Positions 1 through 6,842 of a stretch of 10,565 nucleotides of DNA are shown piece by piece (the stretch's first letter is position 1; the number at the start of each line of letters is the position of its first letter). Position numbers and translations under genes: made by a program. The DNA lies in NCBI GenBank assembly GCA_947177435.1, contig CAMWUM010000039.1, positions 1-10,565 on the forward strand, in the 5' to 3' direction. The notes under the pieces are model-generated. The model made no database searches and was not told where the DNA came from. It saw only the letters and a program-made list of their open reading frames with translations. The DNA is from an uncultured Muribaculaceae bacterium. GTDB taxonomy: Bacteria > Bacteroidota > Bacteroidia > Bacteroidales > Muribaculaceae.

Positions 1-597
1 TGACAGATTGTCGCCCGGCTGGTCTGGCTCGTCAGCGTGGCGGCCATAATCCTCAGCATCGACAAAGAGCACATCGACGCCCACATTAGGCTGGCGCTCA
101 GCCATGTGGCGCGCTACTTCAAGGATTACGCCCACGCCCGAGGCGCCATCGTTGGCGCCGTCGATGGGCAGATGCCGCTTTGCCGAGTCGCTCTCATTGT
201 CGGCCCAGGGGCGCGTGTCCCAATGCGCCAGCAGGAGCACGCGGCGCTCAGCGTCGGGGTTGAACTGCGCGGAAATATTGCAGGCGTCGAGCGGAGTACC
301 GTCGTAGGCCTTAAGCTGGGTATGCTGCTCCTCGATGTTGGCTGCACCGAACTCGCGGAGCTTGCCAACAATCCAGTCAGCTGTCTGTCGCGAAGCTACG
401 CTGCCGGGCACACGAGGGCCAAATGCCACCTGCTGAGCCACATACGCGTAAGCACTGTCAGCCGAGAACTCAGGAGCATCAATGGCGGCAGGCTGCGGGG
501 TGCCGGCCTTAGCCTCGGTCTGCTTGGCATTGCCACTGCCGCAGGCGATGGCCGCAACGGCCATCGCCGAGAGTAATATACTGGAAATAAACTTCAT
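1..597 (-). CDS. M28-family metallopeptidase / glutaminyl-peptide cyclotransferase-like lipoprotein (3' part missing)
   Basis: Only the first 199 codons are in the window; the frame is still open at base 1, and relatives are roughly 330 residues. The N-terminus is a lipoprotein signal: Met-Lys, a hydrophobic stretch, then AIAC with Cys19 as the likely lipidated residue (the -3 Ala makes this a weak lipobox). The M28 fold shows in LLLAHWDTRPWAD (residues 121-133), DGANDGASG (146-154, Asp150 a likely zinc ligand) and FVDAEDYG (178-185, Glu182 catalytic and Asp183 metal-binding by analogy with glutaminyl cyclases). The HWDTRPW form is typical of the bacterial glutaminyl-cyclase-like branch, which converts N-terminal Gln to pyroglutamate; simple aminopeptidase activity cannot be excluded. 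It would act in the periplasm or on the outer membrane. Its ATG overlaps the upstream nfnB stop as ATGA, and GGAGGT abuts the start, so translation is probably coupled. No functional tie to the uronate genes is evident. Confidence 0.88.
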   Translation of the reverse strand, partial: MKFISSILLSAMAVAAIACGSGNAKQTEAKAGTPQPAAIDAPEFSADSAYAYVAQQVAFGPRVPGSVASRQTADWIVGKLREFGAANIEEQHTQLKAYDGTPLDACNISAQFNPDAERRVLLLAHWDTRPWADNESDSAKRHLPIDGANDGASGVGVILEVARHMAERQPNVGVDVLFVDAEDYGRHADEPDQPGDNLS

Positions 598-2057
598 ACC
601 TCCAACTTTTCAGCCATTGCCTGCGCCGCCTTGCGTCCGTCGCCCATGGCGAGGATTACGGTGGCGCCGCCGCGCACGATGTCGCCCCCGGCAAACAGCA
701 TAGGGATTGACGACTCCATATTGTCACCCACCTCGATGGTGCCCTTGCGGCTCACGTTCAGGCCTTCGCCCGAGAGACTATTGGGAATCAACGGGTTGGG
801 AGATACGCCGACGCTTACGATCACCTCGTCGACGGGAAGCTCCACGTACTCGCCCGTCGGCACCGGGCTGCGGCGTCCAGAGGCGTCTGGCTCGCCAAGC
901 TCCATTCGCTCAAGCACGGCCGTTGTCACACAGCCTTTTTCGTCGCCCTTGTACTCCACGGGGTTGTAAAGGCACATAAACTTAACTCCCTCTTGCTTAG
1001 CGTGATGCACCTCCTCGACACGGGCAGGCATCTCGGCCTCGCTGCGTCGATAGATGATGTAAGCCTCGTCGGCACCCATGCGCAGAGCGGTTCGCACCGA
1101 GTCCATAGCGGTGTTGCCGCCGCCGACCACAGCCACGCGATGGCCCTTCTTGACGGGGGTGTCCCAGCCGGGACGACCTGCGCCCATCAAGTTGACGCGG
1201 GTCAGGTACTCATTGCTCGACATCACGCCGATCAGGTTCTCGCCGGGGATACCCATGAAGCGGGGCAGGCCGGCGCCAGAAGCCACAAACACGCCCTTGA
1301 ATCCTGCGGCCACGAGCTGGTCGTAGGTGAGCGTCTTGCCGATTACTATATCGTTGACGAACTCCACGCCGAGGCGACGGAGCGAGTCTATCTCCTTGTC
1401 TACTATCGAGTTGGGCAGACGGAACTCAGGTATACCGTACTTGAGCACGCCGCCGATCTCGTGCAGCGCCTCGTAGACGGTGACGGCGTAGCCGCGCTTG
1501 GCCATGTCGCCGGCGAAACTCAAGCCGGCAGGGCCAGAGCCGACCACGGCAATCTTGGCCTTAACAGGCACGGCAGCAGGGGATTGCCAATCATTCTCGG
1601 GAGCCATGGCGGCAAAGTCGGCGGCGAAGCGCTCGAGGTAGCCGATGGCCACGGGCTCCTTGCCCATCTTGTGGTATATGCATCGGCTCTCGCACTGCTT
1701 CTCTTGCGGACATACGCGTCCGCAGACGGCGGGCAGGGCCGACGTCTCCTTGAGCACGGCAGCGGCGGTCAGCGGCTCGCCACGCTGTATGTTTTTGACA
1801 AATCCGGGTATGTTGATGCCCACGGGACAACCCGTGACGCACTGAGGATCAGGGCAATCGAGGCAGCGGGTGGCCTCCGTCACAGCCTGCTCGGCCGAGA
1901 TGCCCTGGTTGACCTCGTCGTTGCACGTGATGCGGTACGCAGGGTCTAGCTCGGGCATCTTCACTCGCGGAATGGCCGTACGCTGCTTGGCTGTCATGGC
2001 CTTGCGCAACTGCTCGCGCCACTCGGCATCGCGAGGTGCTATGGTGTTATTATGCAT
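594..2057 (-). CDS. nfnB: NfnB-type large subunit of NADH-dependent reduced ferredoxin:NADP+ oxidoreductase (GltD-like)
   Basis: This 487-residue cytoplasmic flavoprotein belongs to the glutamate synthase small-subunit (GltD) family. Eight N-terminal cysteines (65, 68, 73, 77 and 112, 116, 122, 126) form the usual cradle for two [4Fe-4S] clusters. An FAD-binding GSGPAG lies at 173-178, a second dinucleotide site GGGNTA at 312-317, the NADP-type motif YRRSEAEMPAR at 336-346, and a C-terminal FAGGDIVRGGATV at 455-467 closes the FAD site. On its own it could be called the NADPH-dependent glutamate synthase beta chain, but no GltB large subunit is present. It lies 11 bases downstream of an NfnA/SudB-like gene, the pairing of the bifurcating transhydrogenase NfnAB, also annotated as sulfide dehydrogenase SudAB. 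In NfnAB this subunit carries the bifurcating FAD and reversibly couples NADPH oxidation to reduction of NAD+ and ferredoxin. The family is certain; Nfn activity is inferred from the pairing. Confidence 0.9.
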   Translation of the reverse strand: MHNNTIAPRDAEWREQLRKAMTAKQRTAIPRVKMPELDPAYRITCNDEVNQGISAEQAVTEATRCLDCPDPQCVTGCPVGINIPGFVKNIQRGEPLTAAAVLKETSALPAVCGRVCPQEKQCESRCIYHKMGKEPVAIGYLERFAADFAAMAPENDWQSPAAVPVKAKIAVVGSGPAGLSFAGDMAKRGYAVTVYEALHEIGGVLKYGIPEFRLPNSIVDKEIDSLRRLGVEFVNDIVIGKTLTYDQLVAAGFKGVFVASGAGLPRFMGIPGENLIGVMSSNEYLTRVNLMGAGRPGWDTPVKKGHRVAVVGGGNTAMDSVRTALRMGADEAYIIYRRSEAEMPARVEEVHHAKQEGVKFMCLYNPVEYKGDEKGCVTTAVLERMELGEPDASGRRSPVPTGEYVELPVDEVIVSVGVSPNPLIPNSLSGEGLNVSRKGTIEVGDNMESSIPMLFAGGDIVRGGATVILAMGDGRKAAQAMAEKLEV

Positions 2058-2068
2058 TTTGCTATATA

Positions 2069-2851
2069 TTAATTGTACGCGCGCAGGCGCATAATCATTT
2101 CGTCAAAGTCTACCTCGTGGGCGTCGAACTCTGGGCCGTCGACGCATACGAACTTGGTCTTGCCGCCCACAGTCACGCGGCAGGCACCGCACATGCCCGT
2201 GCCATCGACCATAATGGTATTGAGCGAGGCCACTGTTGGCACCTCGTATTTCTTGGTGAGCAACGACACGAATTTCATCATTATGGCCGGGCCGATAGTG
2301 ACGACCATATCCACCTTCTCACGGTTGATGACGCTCTCCACGCCATTGGTCACCAAGCCCTTGGTGCCAGCCGAGCCGTCGTCGGTCATGATAATTACCT
2401 CGTCGCTGTGCTCGCGCACCTGGGGCTCGAGGATGATGAGGTCAGCCGTGCGGGCCGCCAGCACCGACACCACGCGGTTGCCGGCCTGCTTCATGGCCTT
2501 GATGATGGGCAGCAGAGGGGCCACGCCCACGCCGCCGCCACAGCACACGACGGTACCAAACTTCTGTATGTCAGTGGCCTTGCCCAGCGGGCCGACCACA
2601 TCGGTGAGGAAATCGCCGGCCTCGAGGGCGCAAATCTTGCGCGTGCTGTCGCCGATGGCCTGGATTACCAGGGTGATTGTGCCGCGCGCCGTGTCGGAGT
2701 CGGCGATGGTGAGGGGGATGCGCTCGCCATGCTCGCCGCAGCGCACAATCACGAAATGGCCCGGGCGGCGAGACGCCGCGATCAGCGGCGCCTCCACCAC
2801 GAGCTTGACAACGTTTTCGGAGAAATGCTCCTTTTCTACTATCTTGTTCAT
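2069..2851 (-). CDS. nfnA: NfnA-type small subunit (ferredoxin-NADP reductase-like, FAD/NAD/[2Fe-2S])
   Basis: The protein has 260 residues when started at the ATG at 2851. An in-frame ATG at 2908 would add 19 residues with no family match ([10 protein letters not shown]...) and would overlap the preceding aldolase gene; the shorter start places MNKIVEKEHFSENVVKL at the usual family N-terminus, 20 bases after the aldolase stop. Domains in order: an FAD-binding beta-barrel with RIPLT (residues 44-48), an NAD-binding domain with GGGVGVAPL (105-113), and a C-terminal [2Fe-2S] region with Asp216, Cys221, Cys224 and Cys236. That Asp/Cys3 set with 5-3-12 spacing is what I recall for the NfnA cluster, and it supports Nfn over PyrK (dihydroorotate dehydrogenase electron-transfer subunit), which usually has four Cys. 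It would bind NADH and pass electrons to the NfnB subunit encoded 11 bases downstream. No pyrD-like gene is in the window. Confidence 0.9.
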   Translation of the reverse strand: MNKIVEKEHFSENVVKLVVEAPLIAASRRPGHFVIVRCGEHGERIPLTIADSDTARGTITLVIQAIGDSTRKICALEAGDFLTDVVGPLGKATDIQKFGTVVCCGGGVGVAPLLPIIKAMKQAGNRVVSVLAARTADLIILEPQVREHSDEVIIMTDDGSAGTKGLVTNGVESVINREKVDMVVTIGPAIMMKFVSLLTKKYEVPTVASLNTIMVDGTGMCGACRVTVGGKTKFVCVDGPEFDAHEVDFDEMIMRLRAYN

Positions 2852-2871
2852 TTCTAAGGGTAAATGCGAAA

Positions 2872-3534
2872 TCAAAGCGCTGCGATGATGTCGAGGCATT
2901 CGCGGCACTTGTCGGTGACGTAGGCCCAGTCGGCGGCAGCCACGCGGTCCTTGGGGAAGAGCTTGCTGCCCATGCCCACGCAGAAGGCGCCGGCCTTGAG
3001 CCAGCCCTCAATGTTCTCCTTGGTGGGCTCAACGCCGCCGGTCACCATAATCTTAGACCAGGGCATCGGAGCCATCAGGCCCTTGACCATCTTGGGGCCG
3101 AGCACGTCGCCGGGGAAGAGCTTAGTCACCTCGCAGCCGGCCTCCTGAGCGAAGCCCACCTCTGAGACGCTGCCGCAGCCCGGGGTGTAGGGCACCTGGC
3201 GGCGGTTGCACACCTTGGCCACGTCGGGATTGAAGAGCGGGCCCACCACGAAGCATGCGCCCAGCTGGATATAGAGCGCGGCGGTGGGAGCATCTACCAC
3301 TGAGCCTACGCCCATGGCCATCTCGGGGCATTCCTTGGCGGCGAACTTAACCACCTCGGCAAACACCTCGTGGGCGAAGTCGCCGCGGTTGGTGAACTCA
3401 AAGGCACGGACGCCGCCGTCGTAGCAGGCCTTTACGACCTGCTTAGCGACCTCGGCGTCAGCGTGGTAGAACACAGGCACCATGCGGGTGGCGCCCATCT
3501 TGCTGATGACAGCTATTTTGTCAAATCTTGCCAT
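2872..3534 (-). CDS. eda: 2-dehydro-3-deoxyphosphogluconate (KDPG) aldolase
   Basis: This 220-residue class I aldolase splits 2-keto-3-deoxy-6-phosphogluconate into pyruvate and glyceraldehyde-3-phosphate in the cytoplasm, the last step of the uronate and Entner-Doudoroff routes. The active-site residues are visible: Glu46 and Arg50 in FEFTNRG (residues 45-51), the Schiff-base Lys138 in TKLFPGD (137-143), and the phosphate-binding loop MVTGGVEPT (163-171). The length matches the family (about 210-225). The start lies six bases after the kduI stop, so the two genes are very likely co-translated. No KDG kinase, which must make the aldolase substrate, is in the window; it should lie elsewhere. 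The Bacteroidetes-type eda often doubles as 4-hydroxy-2-oxoglutarate aldolase, so that activity is possible. Confidence 0.93.
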   Translation of the reverse strand: MARFDKIAVISKMGATRMVPVFYHADAEVAKQVVKACYDGGVRAFEFTNRGDFAHEVFAEVVKFAAKECPEMAMGVGSVVDAPTAALYIQLGACFVVGPLFNPDVAKVCNRRQVPYTPGCGSVSEVGFAQEAGCEVTKLFPGDVLGPKMVKGLMAPMPWSKIMVTGGVEPTKENIEGWLKAGAFCVGMGSKLFPKDRVAAADWAYVTDKCRECLDIIAAL

Positions 3535-3540
3535 TTTGCT

Positions 3541-4461
3541 TTATTTCATTTCGAGATAAGTGACTTTGTCCATGTCGCCATAGTCAAGGTTCTCGCCGCC
3601 CATGCCCCAGATGAACATATAGTTGCTGGTGCCGGCAGCAGCGTGGATGCTCCACTCGGGCGACATCACTGCCTGCTCGTTGTGCAGCCAGATGAGGCGG
3701 TTTTCCTGCGGCGCGCCCATGAGGTGGCAGATGGCGTTGCCCTCGGGCACGTTGAAGTAGAAGTAAGCCTCGACGCGGCGGTCATGCACGTGGGCAGGCA
3801 TGGTGTTCCACACGCTGCCGGGCATGAGTTCGGTGAGACCCATCTGCAGCTGGCAGGGGCCCTCCTCGAGCACGTTGGCCACAATCAACTGGTTAATCCA
3901 GCGGTCGTTGCTCTCCTCGAGGCAGCCTGCGTGGAAGCGGTTGGCCTTAATCGAGCCCTTGCGGCCGTCGATGGTGACGAGCTGGGTCTTATAGGCGGCG
4001 TGGGCCGGGGTGGAGTTGATGTAGAACTTGGCGGGGTTCTGCGGGTCGACGCTGCGAAAGGTGACGTCCTTCTTGCCACGACCCACGTAGAGGGCATCCT
4101 TGAACTGGAGCGTGTACTCCTTGCCGTCGACGGTGACGATGCCGTCGCCGCCGATGTTGATTACGCCGAGCTCGCGGCGCTCCAGGAAGTATTCGGCCTT
4201 GAGGGGGTCGATGGTCTCAAGCTTCATAGTCTTGGCCACGGGCACCACTCCGCCGTAGATGAGGCGGTCGTAGAGCGAGTAGGTGAAGTTGAACTTGTCC
4301 TGCTCCATCACGGTGGGCATCATGAAGTGCGAGCGCAGCTGCTCGGTGTCATAGCCCTTTACGTCGTCGGGATGGCAGGCGCGGAGTATCGAGTACTCGG
4401 TCTGTGCGGCAGCGGCCAGTGTGGCGGCAGCGGCCAGGAGGCTGAAAATCAGTTTTTTCAT
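3541..4461 (-). CDS. kduI: KduI, 5-dehydro-4-deoxy-D-glucuronate isomerase with an N-terminal signal peptide
   Basis: KduI converts 5-keto-4-deoxyuronate, the monosaccharide from unsaturated uronates, into 3-deoxy-D-glycero-2,5-hexodiulosonate (DKII). The double-cupin zinc site is intact: His224, His226 and Glu231 in [15 protein letters not shown], and His273 in EWSIHAAAG. The spacings equal those of the E. coli ligands as I remember them (196, 198, 203, 245). The oddity is the N-terminus. At 306 residues it is about 28 longer than the E. coli enzyme; residues 1-19 are a textbook Sec signal (MKKL, hydrophobic core, AAAA then Q20), and the predicted mature end [12 protein letters not shown] lines up with the native KduI start. 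No other Met occurs before residue 47, inside the fold, so the extension cannot be removed by choosing a later start. The enzyme is therefore predicted to be periplasmic, which is unusual for a pathway normally regarded as cytoplasmic. It lies between the EIIC-like permease gene and eda. Confidence 0.93.
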   Translation of the reverse strand: MKKLIFSLLAAAATLAAAAQTEYSILRACHPDDVKGYDTEQLRSHFMMPTVMEQDKFNFTYSLYDRLIYGGVVPVAKTMKLETIDPLKAEYFLERRELGVINIGGDGIVTVDGKEYTLQFKDALYVGRGKKDVTFRSVDPQNPAKFYINSTPAHAAYKTQLVTIDGRKGSIKANRFHAGCLEESNDRWINQLIVANVLEEGPCQLQMGLTELMPGSVWNTMPAHVHDRRVEAYFYFNVPEGNAICHLMGAPQENRLIWLHNEQAVMSPEWSIHAAAGTSNYMFIWGMGGENLDYGDMDKVTYLEMK

Positions 4462-4469
4462 TGTTTGTT

Positions 4470-4500
4470 ATCAGAGGAATCAGAGTTGTCAGAGAAATCA
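4470..4500 (-). repeat. Nine-base tandem repeat with in-frame stop codons between the EIIC gene and kduI
   Basis: Plus-strand TCAGAG begins at 4471, 4480 and 4489, with the EIIC stop (tca) in phase at 4498. On the coding strand this gives CTCTGACAA, CTCTGATTC and CTCTGATAA. The EIIC stop TGA is followed in the same frame by TGA, TGA, TGA and TAA before the kduI ATG, so five stops stand in series. The 36-base gap holds nothing else apparent. Confidence 0.7.
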
Positions 4501-5949
4501 ATCTTTTTTTCTTTCCTGCTCAGCGAGGATTTTTTCGTCGCGGGCGAGCTCGGCAGGGATGAGGCGAATCATGCGGCGACGATTCCATATCACCAGGGCG
4601 GCTGTGCCCAGGGTGAGGACGCCGGCGCCAATCCACTTCCAGTAAGCCCACTTCAGGCCCTCGAGCAGCCAGTAGATGCAGAAGCTCAGCGGGCTGCCGG
4701 CGAAGTCGAGACTGCCGGCCATGAATCCGGCGGGCACCTGCACAGCCTTGTCGTCGGGATGGGCGGCGGCCACGTCATGGGCGGCCTTGGTGAACTCAGG
4801 GGCGAGATAGGTGACCATGTAGAGCGCGGCCACTATCACCACCAGGCCCACCACCAGCGTCTTGACCACGTTGCCCTTAGTGTAGGGGAGCACCAGGGGG
4901 AACACGTAGAACATGCCTGCGAGCGAGGCCAGAGGCAGGAACTGGTTGCCGGGGAGAGCCACGGCGATAATCAGCGTGAGCGGGATGAGGATGATCGAGG
5001 CCACCAGCGTGGTGGGATGGCCAATGACCAGTGCGGGGCTCATGCCGATCGACAGGCCTTCGGCGCTCTTGAACTTGCGGGCTATCAGTCCGCGAGCGGC
5101 CTCGGAGATGGGCTTCAAGCCCTCGATGAAGAGCACGGTCACGCGGGGGATGAGCTCCATGACGGCGCCCATCTTCACGCCCAGCATCAGGATCTTGGGG
5201 ATGTTGTCGACAATCTCGGCCCAGGTCTTGAACTGCAGGCAGCCGATCAGGATGCCCACCACGATGCCCAGGAACAGAGGCTCGCCGGCGATGCCGAACT
5301 TCTTCTTCAGGCCCTCGGCGTCGATGTTGACCTTTTGCATGCCGGGGATGGCGTCGAGGCCCTTGTTGATGGCCCAGGCGAAGGGCACGAAGCCGGCGCA
5401 GAAGGGCTGAGGGATAGAGATGCCGTCAACGTCCTTGTAGAACGCCTGGAACTTCGGAGCGGTCACGTCGGCGATGACGAGCGTGACGACATAGCAGATA
5501 ATGGCTGCGAAGAAGCCCCACCATATCATGCCGGTGGCGAAGTAGACCACGGCACCGATAAAGGCGAAGTGCCAGTAATTCCACAGGTCGATATTGACCG
5601 TGCGCGTGCCCTTGCACAGCAGCAGCAGGATGTTGATACCCAGGCACACAGGGATGATGAACGCGCCCACGGCCGTATTGTAGGCCACCGACGCGGCGGC
5701 GGGCCAGCCCATGTCGAAGACTGCGAGCTGCAGGTCGTACAGGCCCTGAATCGTGTCGAGCGGGCCCTTCATCGAGTCGGTGAGCAGGGCGGTGACGATG
5801 CCCAGGCCGATGAAGCCCACGCCCACCTTCAGGCCGCTGAGCAGCGACTTGTTGAAGCCCAGGCCGATGCACAGGCCCAGCACCAGGAAGATGATGGGCA
5901 TCATCACGGCCGCGCCCAACGCTATTACATAAGCAAATACTTGTTCCAT
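4498..5949 (-). CDS. Galactitol-type PTS EIIC (GatC-like) membrane permease, without visible PTS partners
   Basis: This is a 483-residue multi-pass inner-membrane protein with about ten or more hydrophobic segments. It resembles E. coli GatC (about 450 residues) along its whole length: GWPAAASVAYNT (residues 81-92), NIDLWNYWH (119-127), the cytoplasmic FGIAGEP (218-224), IGHPTT (309-314) and ALPGNQFLP (331-339) all have recognisable GatC counterparts. The charged C-terminal tail (about 457-483) lies after the last hydrophobic helix and is longer than in GatC. Classical EIIC proteins move a sugar that EIIB phosphorylates, but no EIIA, EIIB, HPr or enzyme I gene is in the window, and Bacteroidetes generally lack a sugar PTS. 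It may therefore work as an ordinary carrier. Lying between kduD and kduI, its likely cargo is a uronate-derived keto-acid such as DKI or DKII; the substrate is inferred, not seen. Confidence 0.85.
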   Translation of the reverse strand: MEQVFAYVIALGAAVMMPIIFLVLGLCIGLGFNKSLLSGLKVGVGFIGLGIVTALLTDSMKGPLDTIQGLYDLQLAVFDMGWPAAASVAYNTAVGAFIIPVCLGINILLLLCKGTRTVNIDLWNYWHFAFIGAVVYFATGMIWWGFFAAIICYVVTLVIADVTAPKFQAFYKDVDGISIPQPFCAGFVPFAWAINKGLDAIPGMQKVNIDAEGLKKKFGIAGEPLFLGIVVGILIGCLQFKTWAEIVDNIPKILMLGVKMGAVMELIPRVTVLFIEGLKPISEAARGLIARKFKSAEGLSIGMSPALVIGHPTTLVASIILIPLTLIIAVALPGNQFLPLASLAGMFYVFPLVLPYTKGNVVKTLVVGLVVIVAALYMVTYLAPEFTKAAHDVAAAHPDDKAVQVPAGFMAGSLDFAGSPLSFCIYWLLEGLKWAYWKWIGAGVLTLGTAALVIWNRRRMIRLIPAELARDEKILAEQERKKD

Positions 5950-5957
5950 TGAGGATT

Positions 5958-6013
5958 GGATTAATCAAGATTATCGGGATTAATCCTGGCAATCAAGATT
6001 AATCCCGATCATG
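5958..6013. repeat. Degenerate 19-base tandem repeat between kduD and the EIIC gene
   Basis: On the plus strand ATTAATC recurs at 5960, 5979 and 5998, exactly 19 bases apart; the units are ggattaatcaagattatcg, ggattaatcctggcaatca and agattaatcccgatcatga. The middle unit contains the perfect palindrome GGATTAATCC (5977-5986). The array fills most of the 67-base gap and ends eight bases before the EIIC start codon (5949). A similar array precedes nusA. Confidence 0.75.
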
Positions 6014-6016
6014 ATG

Positions 6017-6817
6017 TTACTTAGGTTGCTTGCCGATGTAGGCGAGGATGCCGCCGTCGACGTAGAGCACGTGGCCGTTTACGGCGTCGGATGCGCTCGA
6101 TGCCAGGAACACAGCGGGACCGCCGAGCTCCTCGGGCTCAAGCCAGCGACCGGCCGGCGTCTTGGCCACGATGAACGAGTCGAACGGGTGGCGGCTGCCG
6201 TCGGCCTGCCTTTCGCGCAGAGGCGCGGTCTGGGGCGTAGCGATGTAGCCCGGGCCGATGCCGTTGCACTGGATGTTGTATTCGCCGTACTCCGAGCAGA
6301 TGTTGCGGGTGAGCATCTTCAGGCCGCCCTTGGCAGCGGCGTATGCGCTGACGGTCTCGCGGCCGAGCTCGCTCATCATCGAGCAGATGTTGATGATCTT
6401 GCCGGCGCGGCGCTCCATCATCTCGGGCAGCACAGCCGACGAGCAGATGAACGGGCCAACGAGGTCGATGTCGATTACCTGCTGGAACTCAGCGCGTTTC
6501 ATCTCGTGCATGGGGATGCGCTTGATGATGCCGGCGTTGTTGACCAGGATGTGGATGGGGCCCACCTCGGCGTGTATTTTCTCCACCAGGGTCTTGACGG
6601 CGTTTTCGTCGGTGACGTCGCACACGTATCCGTGCACGTTCTCGATGCCGGCCTCCTTGTAGGCGGCCAGGCCGCGGTTGACGAGATCCTGGTTGATGTC
6701 GTTGAAGATGATGTTGTCGATGCCGGCGGCTGCGAAGGCCTTGGCGATGTTGAAGCCGATGCCGTAAGAGGCTCCGGTGATCCAGGCATTCTTGCCTGCG
6801 AGTGAGAAGCTAAACAT
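6017..6817 (-). CDS. kduD: Short-chain dehydrogenase, KduD / gluconate 5-dehydrogenase type
   Basis: This 266-residue classical SDR has the cofactor motif GASYGIG (15-21), NNAG (93-96), catalytic Ser146, and Tyr159/Lys163 in YAAAK. The acidic Asp40 after the second beta strand (IIFNDIN) favours NAD(H) over NADP(H). It closely recalls the Bacteroides proteins annotated as gluconate 5-dehydrogenase, down to the C-terminal DGGILAYIGKQPK. Beside kduI and eda the expected reaction is reduction of DKII to 2-keto-3-deoxygluconate, the KduD step, in the cytoplasm; gluconate/5-ketogluconate activity is the alternative. The usual catalytic-tetrad Asn is Asp118 here (VIDIDLVG). I believe the Bacteroides relatives share this, so it is probably a subfamily trait. 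It is the second gene of the operon, 25 bases after the DUF4861 gene and followed by a repeat-filled 67-base gap. Confidence 0.85.
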   Translation of the reverse strand: MFSFSLAGKNAWITGASYGIGFNIAKAFAAAGIDNIIFNDINQDLVNRGLAAYKEAGIENVHGYVCDVTDENAVKTLVEKIHAEVGPIHILVNNAGIIKRIPMHEMKRAEFQQVIDIDLVGPFICSSAVLPEMMERRAGKIINICSMMSELGRETVSAYAAAKGGLKMLTRNICSEYGEYNIQCNGIGPGYIATPQTAPLRERQADGSRHPFDSFIVAKTPAGRWLEPEELGGPAVFLASSASDAVNGHVLYVDGGILAYIGKQPK

Positions 6818-6842
6818 GGTAGTTTTAAGTTAGAGTTAGTAT

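Noticed and set aside
993..1949. A 318-codon open frame on the plus strand
   Set aside because: It is antisense to nfnB, whose cluster-binding and nucleotide-binding motifs are unmistakable.
594..2057. Assignment as the glutamate synthase small subunit GltD
   Set aside because: No glutamate synthase large subunit is nearby, and the gene is paired with an NfnA-like subunit that has the Nfn-type Asp/Cys cluster ligands.
2852..2908. An upstream in-frame start adding 19 residues to NfnA
   Set aside because: The added residues do not fit the family and would overlap the end of eda; the ATG at 2851 gives the usual N-terminus.
3370..5952. An 860-codon open frame on the plus strand
   Set aside because: It lies antisense to kduI, the EIIC gene and part of eda, all of which have strong family matches. 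Its translation is low-complexity His/Glu/Ala/Gly-rich, as expected from the reverse strand of GC-rich genes.
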